Origin: an uncultured Alphaproteobacteria bacterium | GTDB lineage: Bacteria; Pseudomonadota; Alphaproteobacteria; HIMB59 | Assembly (NCBI GenBank): GCA_902616855.1 | Contig: CACMUL010000001.1 | Span: 62,001 to 126,000, forward strand | Reading direction: 5' to 3' | Length of the DNA stretch: 64,000 bases | Shown: positions 27,764-36,466 of the stretch, piece after piece | Layout: each line of letters begins with the position of its first letter | How positions within the stretch are numbered: the stretch's first letter is position 1 | The notes under the pieces: model-generated | What the model saw: only the letters and a program-made list of their open reading frames with translations | What the model was told of the DNA's origin: nothing | Database searches by the model: none | Program-made: the position numbers and the translations under genes

Positions 27764-27791
27764 TTGATTTAAAAATAACGTAATATATACA
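27764..27791 (+). promoter_or_regulatory. Candidate sigma-70 promoter of tRNA-Ser
   Basis: TTGATT at 27764-27769 and TATACA at 27786-27791 are separated by 16 bases, which places the transcription start near 27798, about 14 bases before the tRNA. The match is moderate and the flanks are AT-rich, so this is a suggestion only. Confidence 0.35.
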
Positions 27792-27811
27792 ATCTAAACG
27801 TTTTTGACATC

Positions 27812-27901
27812 GGAAGGATGGCTGAGCGGTTGAAAGCACCGGTCTTGAAAACCGGCAAAGGGGCAACTCTTTCCTGGGTTCGAATCCCAGTCCTTCCGCC
27901 A
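27812..27901 (+). tRNA. tRNA-Ser(UGA)
   Basis: The acceptor stem GGAAGGA pairs with TCCTTCC, followed by discriminator G and an encoded CCA ending at 27901. The anticodon stem CCGGT/ACCGG encloses the loop CTTGAAA with anticodon TGA at 27846-27848, reading UCA serine codons. A long variable arm (between ACCGG and CTGGG) fits the class II serine tRNA shape. The T-arm is CTGGG-TTCGAAT-CCCAG. Confidence 0.97.
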
Positions 27902-27967
27902 TTTAATCTAACTTCAATATTTCAATATATAACAAAAGTTAATATATTAAATTTAAAAGGAGAAATT

Positions 27968-28330
27968 ATGACAGATCGTGTATGTATAAATCTTTCTTAT
28001 GCTGTGCCAAATGACAAAGCTGATGAAGTTGAAAATATTTTTAGCACTCATGGAAAATGGATGACTGAATTTTATTCTGATGGAACAGATCATTTATTAA
28101 ATGCTTACTTTACGAAAGCACCAGAGTTTAAAGACCCTACTGATCCTAGTAAGGGCGAAACTGGAAACACTTTATTTACAATAAATGAACAATTTGCATC
28201 TATGGAGAGTGTTCAAAGACATGTCGAAAATGCCAGTAAAAATGATTATTTCCCAGATTTTGCAAAGTTACTTGAGGACTACGGAAAAGTTTTAAGTATG
28301 GGTGGCAGTGTATATGTTTCGATAAGGTAA
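27968..28330 (+). CDS. Small protein of the dimeric alpha/beta-barrel look, unknown
   Basis: The start is the ATG at 27968, preceded by the Shine-Dalgarno AAAAGGAG. The frame is also open upstream through the tRNA, but that part is not coding. The 120-residue product has no signal or membrane helix. The C-terminal half GNTLFTINEQFASMESVQRH, then PDFAKLLEDYGKVLS, has the strand-helix rhythm of antibiotic-biosynthesis-monooxygenase-like (ABM) proteins. An ABM protein follows on the opposite strand. The function is unknown. Confidence 0.65.
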   Translation: MTDRVCINLSYAVPNDKADEVENIFSTHGKWMTEFYSDGTDHLLNAYFTKAPEFKDPTDPSKGETGNTLFTINEQFASMESVQRHVENASKNDYFPDFAKLLEDYGKVLSMGGSVYVSIR

Positions 28331-28332
28331 AA

Positions 28333-28635
28333 TTATAACACTACTTCAAAACCTTCAAACTGTGGGTGGTCTAAGTAAACACTTTTATGCCCACCCGCAT
28401 TTTTATGAGCCATCCTAAAAGCTTCTGATTTAGTCCAATTAATAAAATCTTGCTTTGACTCCCATTCACTGTGAGATGCATAGAGTGTATATTCTTCATT
28501 AGACTCACTTTTTATTAAATTAAATTTTTTAAAACCAGGAACTTTATTTAAGTGTGTATCTCTATTTTTCCATATTTCCTCAAAATAAGTCTCTTCTCCT
28601 AATTTGACTTTAAATCGATTCATAGCAATAAACAT
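28333..28635 (-). CDS. ABM-domain protein, possible heme-degrading monooxygenase
   Basis: This 100-residue single-domain protein matches the ABM/IsdG-like pattern: MFIAMNRFKVKLGEETYFEE, VPGFKKFNLIKS, YASHSEWESKQDFINWTKSE and FRMAHKNAGGHK. Related proteins form dimeric ferredoxin-like barrels and may degrade heme or oxidise small aromatics. The C-terminal HKNAG segment may contribute a heme-ligating His; this is inference. It lies 13 bases after the glycine-zipper lipoprotein gene and likely shares its transcript. Confidence 0.75.
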   Translation of the reverse strand: MFIAMNRFKVKLGEETYFEEIWKNRDTHLNKVPGFKKFNLIKSESNEEYTLYASHSEWESKQDFINWTKSEAFRMAHKNAGGHKSVYLDHPQFEGFEVVL

Positions 28636-28648
28636 TATTTATCTAAAT

Positions 28649-29107
28649 CTATTCAGATATAATTATTCTAGTATTTGCTCCGATAGCAATAGTTACTCTG
28701 GAACCAATTGGAATTTGTTCTTTGCCTGACTGTACAATTGAAATATCTTCTTCAGTATCATCTACATCAACAACATATTGAAAACCTGAATGATCACCCA
28801 ACGAAGATCCTGCAACATATCCAACAATAGCTCCTCCAATTGTGCCTACAACGGCCGCTGCATCTCTGCAATCATCATCTAAAATTCCATCTCCACAACC
28901 AACGACAAAACCTACTAAACCGCCCGTTAGTGCGCCTAAACCACTACTTTCACCTGTGATTTTAACTGGTTCAGCTGCTACAAGTGTTCCATATTTTACA
29001 GTATTGATTTTTTGTGTGTCTGACTTTTTTACACCAGTATTAAAGCCACCACATGCTGTTATCAATGCAAATAAAAATAAAAAAGATAATTTAGGCAGGC
29101 CTATCAT
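28649..29107 (-). CDS. Glycine-zipper outer-membrane lipoprotein (SlyB-like)
   Basis: Starting at the ATG at 29107, the signal MIGLPKLSFLFLFALITAC ends in a lipobox (LITAC). The mature part has a glycine-zipper 2TM domain (GLGALTGGLVGFVVGCGDG, then GTIGGAIVGYVAGSSLGD) and a C-terminal strand region (FQYVVDVDDTEEDISIVQ). This is the SlyB/Pcp plan, an outer-membrane structural lipoprotein. A longer upstream frame would bury the signal and is rejected. It overlaps the oxygenase gene by 17 bases. Confidence 0.85.
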   Translation of the reverse strand: MIGLPKLSFLFLFALITACGGFNTGVKKSDTQKINTVKYGTLVAAEPVKITGESSGLGALTGGLVGFVVGCGDGILDDDCRDAAAVVGTIGGAIVGYVAGSSLGDHSGFQYVVDVDDTEEDISIVQSGKEQIPIGSRVTIAIGANTRIIISE

Positions 29108-30068
29108 ATTCAACAAATTTTTTGAGCGAATTGGTGAGAAAATTTTCATAATTATCAATATTATAATTGATATTTTCATAAATATCCAAATGTTTTGGGT
29201 CTAGAATAAAATCATAAGAAGGTTCAAAAAAAAAAGGTATCGAAATACGCTCCTCCTGATTAAAAAGAACTCTGTGATTAGTTGCTTTCATTTGACCATT
29301 TGTTAAAAACTCTAAAGCTAAACCTGTATTAATTACAAAAGCATTTGGATCATGAGGAACATCGTACCAATCCAATGAATGTCTATTTTGTACTTGTAAG
29401 CCTCCTTTTTTATCTTGATATAAAATAGTCATTATCCCACTATCTACGTGGGTTTCACAACCTAAAGCAACGCCGTCTTGTGAAGAGACTTCAACAGGTT
29501 TATCTTGTTTAGGATAGTAATTAAATCTTAGAGTTGATAATGTTTTGGGTCTTTGAAAAGCCTTTTCAGCTAATGATAAATCTGAGGAAAATGAGGATAT
29601 AATAGATTTAAATATTGTTATTCCTAAATTATGAAGGTCATCAAAATAATTATTTATCGTAATTTGCCAGTCTGGATCTAGAAAAGACATATCATGATTA
29701 ACTTCAAATTTTTCCTTTTTTAACAATTCAACCATATTTTGCTTTAAAAGTGGATCTCCTATGTCTAAACCCTCCTTACCATTTACAGAACTAGGAAAAT
29801 AACCCCTGTAAACTGTGTTTGTATTAGGATTCCATTTTTTTGGTGCTATTTTAAGTTTCTCTTCCTCATTTAAGTAAAAAAATTTTTTACAAGTCTTTAA
29901 AAGATTATCAATTTTTGAAATTGGAATACCATGATTTGTTACTGTAAAAAAACCAATCTCTTCAGATGCTTTTTTAATATTATTTGATACTTGTACAGCA
30001 GCATCACTATTAAGATCTTTATTTATAATATCCGCTAGATCTATATTTGGAATATAATTACTCTGCAT
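29091..30068 (-). CDS. 2-oxoglutarate/Fe(II)-dependent oxygenase, isopenicillin N synthase family
   Basis: About 325 residues from the ATG at 30068 (the upstream TTG at 30074 adds only two). The DIOX_N region begins IPNIDLADII and contains GFFTVTNHGIP. The catalytic domain has ETHVDSGIMTILYQDKKGGL (His-x-Asp), NHRVLFNQEERIS (second His and the 2-oxoglutarate Arg-x-Ser). It hydroxylates or desaturates an unknown small substrate. It lies in the sdhE-mfd-small-oxygenase-slyB run, overlapping neighbours on both sides. Confidence 0.85.
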   Translation of the reverse strand: MQSNYIPNIDLADIINKDLNSDAAVQVSNNIKKASEEIGFFTVTNHGIPISKIDNLLKTCKKFFYLNEEEKLKIAPKKWNPNTNTVYRGYFPSSVNGKEGLDIGDPLLKQNMVELLKKEKFEVNHDMSFLDPDWQITINNYFDDLHNLGITIFKSIISSFSSDLSLAEKAFQRPKTLSTLRFNYYPKQDKPVEVSSQDGVALGCETHVDSGIMTILYQDKKGGLQVQNRHSLDWYDVPHDPNAFVINTGLALEFLTNGQMKATNHRVLFNQEERISIPFFFEPSYDFILDPKHLDIYENINYNIDNYENFLTNSLKKFVEYDRPA

Positions 30069-30252
30069 CACCAATTTTAAAATATAGTTTTTTGATATAT
30101 TTCTGTTTCCTTTTTATAGGAAGTTCATAAAATTCATCTATTGAAATAGGTTCACCTATTTTTTTTTGATTTTCAGTAAGTTCGGCTATTATAGATTCAT
30201 AATAATTTGCCCACTCTGCATTAGTTTTTGGGAGTTGTTGATCTTCCATCAT
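30058..30252 (-). CDS. Small acidic protein downstream of mfd, unknown
   Basis: The 64-residue protein begins with two adjacent ATG codons (30252 and 30249); ATGA overlaps the mfd stop. The C-terminal 17 bases overlap the oxygenase gene. The sequence is helical-looking and charged (NAEWANYYESIIAELTENQK, then IDEFYELPIKRKQKYIKKLY) with no known motif. Tight coupling to both neighbours supports translation. Confidence 0.55.
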   Translation of the reverse strand: MMEDQQLPKTNAEWANYYESIIAELTENQKKIGEPISIDEFYELPIKRKQKYIKKLYFKIGDAE

Positions 30253-33200
30253 TTTAATCCTAACTTTTTATAGAATAGATTTATAGTGTAAAATAAGTCC
30301 TTACTGTCATTATTTTTGATCTGAATAGAACTAGAACTTTGCATTTTTATAATATTTTCTTGTGCCATTTGAATTAAATTATCTAGTATTTTTTGACTTG
30401 CTTTTTTAAAAGTAATATCAATAAAATTTCTCTTTATATTTATTTTTGAAATACCAAGGGCAAGAGATTTAATTTTAATAGTTAGTAAATTAAATAAATT
30501 AGTTACTTCAACTGGGTAATTACCATATCGATCATATATCTCATCTAAAACATTCTTAAGCTCTTGAATATTCTTTGAATTAGTAAATTTACGATAAATA
30601 ATCAACCTGGAAATATCATCAGATATGTAATTCTTTGGAATGTAATACTCAAAAAATGCATCAAATTCAAATTCATCATAATCATCTTCAATTTCTGCAT
30701 TATTATTTTTTTGTCTTTCCACCTCATCTTTTAACATACTTTGGTAAAGCTCTATTCCAATATCTTTCACATGACCACTTTGCTCATCACCAAGTAAATT
30801 ACCTGCGCCTCTTATTTCCAAATCCTCATTAGCTAACTGAAAATTTGATCCTAGATTTTCATAGTTAGCTAAAACTTGAAGTTTCTTTAGAGCTGTTTTA
30901 TTGATTAATTTTTCACTGTCATGAAATAAATAGGCATATGCTCTTTTATTTGAACGACCTACCCTACCTCGCAATTGATATAATTGAGATAAACCAAATA
31001 AATTAGAATTAAATATTATTAGTGTGTTTGCATTTTTTATATCTATTCCAGACTCAATAATATTTGTAGAAATAAGACACTGTATCTCACCTTTTGTAAA
31101 AGATATGAACACATCCTCAATATCTTTTTCTTTCATTTTACTGTGACCTACTCCGTAAGAAAGATCTATATTTAATTTTTTAATTTCATTTTCCACAAAA
31201 GGAATATGGCTTATTCTTGGTACAACAATAAAAATTTGTCCATTCCTTTCTAATTCATTCTTTATTGCTGAAATAAGGGCAACAGACTCATATTTTTGAA
31301 CATAAGTTCTTATACTAATTCTATTTGATGGAGGTGTTCCAATAATACTTAAATCTTTTAAACCTAATAAAGACATCTGTAGTGTTCTAGGAATAGGTGT
31401 GGCAGACAATGAAAATAAATGAATAGTTGGGTATTTGTTGATCAAATATTCCTTTTGATCGACACCAAATTTTTGTTCTTCATCTATTACCAGTGTGCCT
31501 AAATTATTAAATTCTATGTCTTTTTTAAAAAGACTATGTGTTGCAATAAGAATTTGAATATCACCAGACTTTAATGAAATTAAAATTTCTTTTTTTTCTT
31601 TTGACGAAGTAAATCTAGATAGACATGCAACCTTAATGTTAAAAACTGAAAATCTCTCACTAAATGTATTAGTGTGTTGCATTGCTAATAATGTGGTGGG
31701 AACGACTATTACAAATTGAAAACCTGATAAATATGTTGCACATGCAATTCTTAAAGCCACTTCAGTTTTACCAAATCCTACATCGCCGCATATAAGGCGA
31801 TTAGATGGTTTATCTTGTTTTAAATCATTTAAAGATTGTTCAATTGAGTTTAATTGATCCTCAGTCTCAACAAATGGAAATTGTTGATTAAATTTCTCAA
31901 GATCAGAATTATTATATTGAAACTCTTTGATGTTTATAGTGGATCTCTTTGCTGCATTTTTTAAAAGTTTATTAGCTAGAAAACGAATTTTCTTCTTAAC
32001 TGAAGATTTTCTTAAAATCCAATCATTCGTGCCTAATTTATCAAGAAGTAGATTATTATCATCAAACCCATATCTTGAAATATAGTTTAAATTTTCAATT
32101 GGTAGTAAAAGCTTGTCATTGCCGCGGTAAATTAATCTAATAAACTCCCTAATTCGATTATTAATTTCAATATTATCAATGGATATAAATCTACCAATAC
32201 CATGCTTTTGATGAACAACTGCATCTCCTAATGAAAGATCATTAAAATTGATTATAGTGTCTAAATTCGTTTTTTTTGTAGTATGAGTGTTTTTATTGAG
32301 GTGTACGATTCCATCAAATAGATAGTCTTTTGAGATTAAAGATTTATAGAAATATAAATTATTACCATAATTTGGTTCAATATTTTTCTTTTGATGAAAT
32401 TCGTTTTCTATTGAGGAGGAATTTTTTCCACTATGAAAATATATTTTATTACTCATTTTAGAAAATTCATCTAAAGAAGTATTTGATGTAATTTTTAAAG
32501 ATTTAGGAGAGCTAGATAATATATTTGTAAATTTAAAATTTTCTATTTTGTTATCTTCTAAATAATAATTTGAAAAAGGGATCTCAGGTTGGACTTGATC
32601 AAAAATTGTTTTAAGAAAATTTAGTTTCTCTTTTAATATTATGTCACTTCTATTAATTGTATAAATGGAATATCCCATAATGATATCCTCAAAATAACTA
32701 TCTTTATTACTTGGCTCTAATAACTCAATGTTAGGGTTAAATATATCAATCCTCTCTTTCTCATCTTTAAAAGTAAGTTGTGTTTGAGGATTGAATTCTT
32801 TTATTGTTTCAATCACATTATCAAAGAATGAAATTCTATAAGGATTATTATTACTGTTATAAATATCTAAAATATCCCCTCTTAGTGAAAATTCGAGTTT
32901 ATTATAAGCATTTGCTTGGTTTGAATGATTGAATTCAACTAATTTTTCTAAAATTGTATTAGCTTCAATAGTTTGGTTTTTAGTTAATGTTAAAAAATGA
33001 TCAGCATCTTTGTTTATTTGAAATTTTTTTAAAAGATTATTGCAAGTTATTATTATTATATCATTATGATTTAATGTTAGTAATTTTTCTGACCTATCAA
33101 GTAAGATGTCAGATGATGAACTTTCAGAACTGAATGGTAAAGAGTCATGTGCTGGAAAATAACATATTTTCTTATGGGAATAATGTATATTTAGAATATT

Positions 33201-33278
33201 TTCATAGTCTAGAGCTATCTTATCATCTTCACATAATAAAATTGATTTATTGCCAAATTTAGAAATAGGATTTTCCAA
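30249..33278 (-). CDS. mfd: Transcription-repair coupling factor Mfd
   Basis: An ATP-driven translocase that displaces stalled RNA polymerase and recruits UvrA. The 1009 residues are shorter than the usual 1130-1150. The UvrB-like part has RGDILDIYNSNNNPYRISFF (about 133-152). LGDAVVHQKHGIGRF (about 350-364) starts the RNA-polymerase-interaction domain. Walker A GDVGFGKT is at 498-505, with VIDEEQKFGV for Walker B and QLRGRVGRSNKRAYA for motif VI. A TRCF C-terminal domain follows. The start is TTG at 33278, 2 bases after the sdhE stop; no ATG is available. Confidence 0.95.
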   Translation of the reverse strand: MENPISKFGNKSILLCEDDKIALDYENILNIHYSHKKICYFPAHDSLPFSSESSSSDILLDRSEKLLTLNHNDIIIITCNNLLKKFQINKDADHFLTLTKNQTIEANTILEKLVEFNHSNQANAYNKLEFSLRGDILDIYNSNNNPYRISFFDNVIETIKEFNPQTQLTFKDEKERIDIFNPNIELLEPSNKDSYFEDIIMGYSIYTINRSDIILKEKLNFLKTIFDQVQPEIPFSNYYLEDNKIENFKFTNILSSSPKSLKITSNTSLDEFSKMSNKIYFHSGKNSSSIENEFHQKKNIEPNYGNNLYFYKSLISKDYLFDGIVHLNKNTHTTKKTNLDTIINFNDLSLGDAVVHQKHGIGRFISIDNIEINNRIREFIRLIYRGNDKLLLPIENLNYISRYGFDDNNLLLDKLGTNDWILRKSSVKKKIRFLANKLLKNAAKRSTINIKEFQYNNSDLEKFNQQFPFVETEDQLNSIEQSLNDLKQDKPSNRLICGDVGFGKTEVALRIACATYLSGFQFVIVVPTTLLAMQHTNTFSERFSVFNIKVACLSRFTSSKEKKEILISLKSGDIQILIATHSLFKKDIEFNNLGTLVIDEEQKFGVDQKEYLINKYPTIHLFSLSATPIPRTLQMSLLGLKDLSIIGTPPSNRISIRTYVQKYESVALISAIKNELERNGQIFIVVPRISHIPFVENEIKKLNIDLSYGVGHSKMKEKDIEDVFISFTKGEIQCLISTNIIESGIDIKNANTLIIFNSNLFGLSQLYQLRGRVGRSNKRAYAYLFHDSEKLINKTALKKLQVLANYENLGSNFQLANEDLEIRGAGNLLGDEQSGHVKDIGIELYQSMLKDEVERQKNNNAEIEDDYDEFEFDAFFEYYIPKNYISDDISRLIIYRKFTNSKNIQELKNVLDEIYDRYGNYPVEVTNLFNLLTIKIKSLALGISKINIKRNFIDITFKKASQKILDNLIQMAQENIIKMQSSSSIQIKNNDSKDLFYTINLFYKKLGLK

Positions 33279-33280
33279 TA

Positions 33281-33529
33281 TTATTTTGATAAATTTATAA
33301 TTTTAAGGTACTTAATTCTATCTTCTTTGAAAGACTCATTAAAAAATACATCAAATATGTATTGTGTTTCATTCTTTAATAAATCATCTAATTGATCAAT
33401 TAGAGCCTCATCATTAGTGTTTACAAGTTTTGAATAAATTCTCTCAAAAATTACATCTAATTCTTTTATACCTAATGTTTGACATCGATATTTTATTTTT
33501 TTTAATTTATCTTTGTAGTTATTATTCAT
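33281..33529 (-). CDS. sdhE: SdhE-like FAD assembly factor (DUF339)
   Basis: The 82-residue protein from the ATG at 33529 has KLKKIKYRCQTLGIKELDVI, the place of the family motif RxRRGxxExD; Gly and Glu-Leu-Asp are kept but the arginine pair is not. LLKNETQYIFDVFF is the usual second half. SdhE attaches FAD covalently to succinate dehydrogenase. The recG/sdhE-mfd neighbourhood supports the call. Its ATG overlaps the divergent recG ATG in the palindrome CATG. Divergence from the consensus leaves some doubt. Confidence 0.7.
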   Translation of the reverse strand: MNNNYKDKLKKIKYRCQTLGIKELDVIFERIYSKLVNTNDEALIDQLDDLLKNETQYIFDVFFNESFKEDRIKYLKIINLSK

Positions 33530-35597
33530 GAACGACAATAGTTTCGATTTTTTATATCAGAATGTAGAAAAACTTAAAGGAATAGGTCCAAAGAAAGCGT
33601 CCTATTTTAAAAATCTAAATATAAACACAGTTATTGATATATTTTATAATTTACCGACTAGATCAATAGATCGAACTCAGGATATTGACTTTAAAAATCT
33701 TGAAAAAGGACAAACTATCACCACTCTCGTTAAGGTTAAAAAACATCATTTTCCTTTCAATCCTAAACTACCCTACGTGATTGAATGTGAAAAAGGATCT
33801 TTAATTATAAACATAATTTATTTTTCAATAAGAGGGAATTTTCTTAGAAAAAAATATCCTGAAAACAAAGAATTAATTATTAGTGGAAAAGTATCATTTT
33901 ATAAAAGCAATCTTAGCGTAGCACACCCTGATTACATAGAAGAGATAGAAAATGAGGATAAGTTAAGAACTTTTGAAAATATTTATCCTTTAACAAGGGG
34001 TATCACATTAAAAGATATCAGAATAGTTTTAAATGACGCAAAAAATCATTTTAATAAATTTGATGAATGGTTGAATGAAAATATTATTAAAAAATATAAT
34101 TTTTCAAGTTTCAATGAATCATTAATAAAAATGCATTTTCCCTCCGTAAAAGAAGATATTGAAAATAGAGAGAATTTTAGAAAAAGGTTGGCAGTTGATG
34201 AATTAGTATCGAATTATTTTGCTATTAGATACTTAAAAGAAAAAACAAAAAGAAAAAATGAAAGTTTAAATCTTAAATTTAATTTACAAGAAAAATTGAT
34301 AAATGAGCTACCTTTTGAGTTGACAAAAAATCAATATAAAATAATAAACGATATAAATAATTATAATAATACTCAATATCGAGAAACAGTACTATTACAA
34401 GGTGATGTAGGTTCAGGCAAAACTATTGTATCCTTATTAACAGCAATCCCTTTTATTCAAAAACATAAACAAGTTGCGTATATGGCGCCTACAGAAATAT
34501 TAGCTAATCAAATTTACAGTAATGTATTAAATCATTTAGATAGTGAAGAAGTTAAGCCTATATTGCTCACTGGTAGTACTAAAAATAAAAGTAAAATTTA
34601 TGAAAAAATAGAAAAAGGTATTTTTAATTTTATTATTGGTACTCATGCAATTTTTCAAGAAAATTTAAATTTCTCATCCTTGGCATATGTAATAATCGAT
34701 GAACAACATCGATTTGGTGTTCAACAAAGACTGTATTTAGCTGAAAAAGGAGTAAATACAAATATTCTATTAATGTCTGCCACACCTATTCCAAGAACAC
34801 TTGCATTAGCTCAATATGGTGAAATAGAACAGGTAATACTAAAAGAAAAGCCAGCTTTTCAAAAATCGATAATAACTAAAGTATCGAGCATTGACAAAGT
34901 TAAAGATATAGAAATTTTGTTAAAGAAAAAAATTTCAAATGTGTCTCAAGTTTACTGGATTTGCCCTTTAGTTGAGGCATCAGAAACTCAAAAGTATAAA
35001 GATGTAGAAACAAGATTTAAGTCTTTGAAGAATATATTTGGTTCAGAAGTTGAAATGTTGCATGGCAAAATTAAGAGTGATCAAAAAGAAAGAATTATTC
35101 AAAATTTTCAAAAAGGAAATATAAAAATATTAGTTGCTACTACTGTAGTAGAGGTAGGCATAGATAATAAAAATGCAGATTATATTGTAATTGAAAATGC
35201 AGAAAAATTTGGCTTATCTCAGTTACATCAGTTAAGAGGAAGAGTAGGAAGAGGTAACAATCAAGGTTATTGTTTTGCTTTATATGGCAAGGATTTACCT
35301 GATAATACGATAAATCGACTAAAAATATTCAAAGAAAACTTAGATGGTTTTAAATTATCCGAAAAAGATCTCGAAATTAGAGGCACTGGTGACATATTAG
35401 GATATCGTCAAAGTGGTGACTCATTATTCAAGTTTGTAAATGTTTATCATGATCAAGAACTAATAATAGATGCACTTCAATATGTAAAAAAATTGATTGA
35501 AAAAAAAGAGTATGAAAATGAAAAATTTAAAAAAGATATATATAAGTTACTTATGTTTTTTAAGCAGCAAGAAGCAATAAAACTATTATTTAGTTAA
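33528..35597 (+). CDS. recG: ATP-dependent DNA helicase RecG
   Basis: Branch-migrates stalled replication forks and Holliday junctions. The 689 residues comprise the N-terminal wedge OB domain (VEKLKGIGPKKASYFKNLNI near residue 12 and a beta-barrel to about 150), then the helicase core with LLQGDVGSGKT, IDEQHRFGV, SATPIPRT and QLRGRVGRGNNQGYC. The start is the ATG at 33528. The C-terminus overlaps the DUF502 gene by 12 bases. No frameshift. Confidence 0.96.
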   Translation: MNDNSFDFLYQNVEKLKGIGPKKASYFKNLNINTVIDIFYNLPTRSIDRTQDIDFKNLEKGQTITTLVKVKKHHFPFNPKLPYVIECEKGSLIINIIYFSIRGNFLRKKYPENKELIISGKVSFYKSNLSVAHPDYIEEIENEDKLRTFENIYPLTRGITLKDIRIVLNDAKNHFNKFDEWLNENIIKKYNFSSFNESLIKMHFPSVKEDIENRENFRKRLAVDELVSNYFAIRYLKEKTKRKNESLNLKFNLQEKLINELPFELTKNQYKIINDINNYNNTQYRETVLLQGDVGSGKTIVSLLTAIPFIQKHKQVAYMAPTEILANQIYSNVLNHLDSEEVKPILLTGSTKNKSKIYEKIEKGIFNFIIGTHAIFQENLNFSSLAYVIIDEQHRFGVQQRLYLAEKGVNTNILLMSATPIPRTLALAQYGEIEQVILKEKPAFQKSIITKVSSIDKVKDIEILLKKKISNVSQVYWICPLVEASETQKYKDVETRFKSLKNIFGSEVEMLHGKIKSDQKERIIQNFQKGNIKILVATTVVEVGIDNKNADYIVIENAEKFGLSQLHQLRGRVGRGNNQGYCFALYGKDLPDNTINRLKIFKENLDGFKLSEKDLEIRGTGDILGYRQSGDSLFKFVNVYHDQELIIDALQYVKKLIEKKEYENEKFKKDIYKLLMFFKQQEAIKLLFS

Positions 35598-36233
35598 CTT
35601 TTTAATTTTTTTCTTTTTAGGAAGAGCTTTTTTAATTTCCGGTGCTTTGGGTGTAACTAATCCTGCAGAAATGATGTATTTGATTGCTTGATCGACAGAC
35701 ATATTAAGTTTGGTACATTTTGATAATGGAACAAACATCAAGAAACCTGTAGTTGGATTAGGTGTAGATGGCATGAAAACATTTATCATCTTTTGATTTC
35801 TTCTTTTTGCTATTTCCCCTTTTGTTTCACTTGTTAAAAATGCAAGGGCAAAAATATCTTTTTGAGGATATTCAATAAGAACAACCTCTTTAAAAGCATT
35901 AGACTGTGTCGTAGCAAATGTATCAATAATCTGTTTTACTGTATTATAGATTGAGTTTAAGCCGGGAATTTTGGATAAAACAGCATCAACTACTCGATGA
36001 TAAAGTTTTCCAAAAAAACTTCCAGCTATGGCTCCTAAAATTGTAAAAAATAAAAAAGCAACTATTAAACCAACACCAGGTATTTCAGATGGAATACCAA
36101 ATTTATTTAGAGGTATGAAAGGTCTAAATATTTTATCTGCAATACCAACTACTACCCATGCAACGTAAATAGATAAAGCTAATGGTGCAACAATTAATAT
36201 GCCACTAATAAAATGATTTTGAATTTTTTTCAT
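35586..36233 (-). CDS. DUF502 membrane protein
   Basis: The 215-residue protein begins KKIQNHFISGILIVAPLALS and has a second membrane segment (VGLIVAFLFFTILGAIAGSF). The soluble part holds KIPGLNSIYNTVKQIIDTFA and FMPSTPNPTTGFLMFVPLSK, both constant in DUF502. A basic Lys-rich tail follows. The family is found next to recG in many Alphaproteobacteria. The biochemical role is unknown. Confidence 0.9.
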   Translation of the reverse strand: MKKIQNHFISGILIVAPLALSIYVAWVVVGIADKIFRPFIPLNKFGIPSEIPGVGLIVAFLFFTILGAIAGSFFGKLYHRVVDAVLSKIPGLNSIYNTVKQIIDTFATTQSNAFKEVVLIEYPQKDIFALAFLTSETKGEIAKRRNQKMINVFMPSTPNPTTGFLMFVPLSKCTKLNMSVDQAIKYIISAGLVTPKAPEIKKALPKKKKIKKLTK

Positions 36234-36238
36234 TTATA

Positions 36239-36418
36239 TTAATTATTTATTTTATCTTCAAACTCAAAAACATTCTTATTATTAATTTCAAAAGATACTT
36301 TTATCGATAGATCCTTTACATCAGGGTTATTTTCAATGAATTGATTAAGTTCTTGTTGTGAGCTAATCCCTAACCTTTTGAGAAATTTTCTAACTTTTAA
36401 TTGTGTTTCATCATCCAT
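36239..36418 (-). CDS. Small conserved protein (DUF6494-like)
   Basis: Reading the minus strand from the ATG at 36418 gives a 59-residue protein ending with TAA at 36239-36241. It starts MDDETQLKVRKFLKRLGISS, then QQELNQFIENNP, DLSIKVSFEIN, FEFEDKINN. The KxLxxxGISSQQEL pattern resembles the alphaproteobacterial DUF6494 family. It precedes DUF502 by 5 bases, so the two likely share a transcript. The family name is from memory; the gene itself is well supported by frame and spacing. Confidence 0.75.
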   Translation of the reverse strand: MDDETQLKVRKFLKRLGISSQQELNQFIENNPDVKDLSIKVSFEINNKNVFEFEDKINN

Positions 36419-36466
36419 GAAATTGATAATATGGATTTTTTTTCATATTTGAAGGCTTTTAAATAA

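Noticed and set aside
27818-27967. Upstream extension of the 27968 gene starting inside the tRNA
   Set aside because: The region is a complete tRNA-Ser; the true start has a Shine-Dalgarno at about 27956.
28842-29204. Plus-strand frame over the SlyB and oxygenase genes
   Set aside because: Antisense to two well-supported genes; proline/serine-rich shadow.
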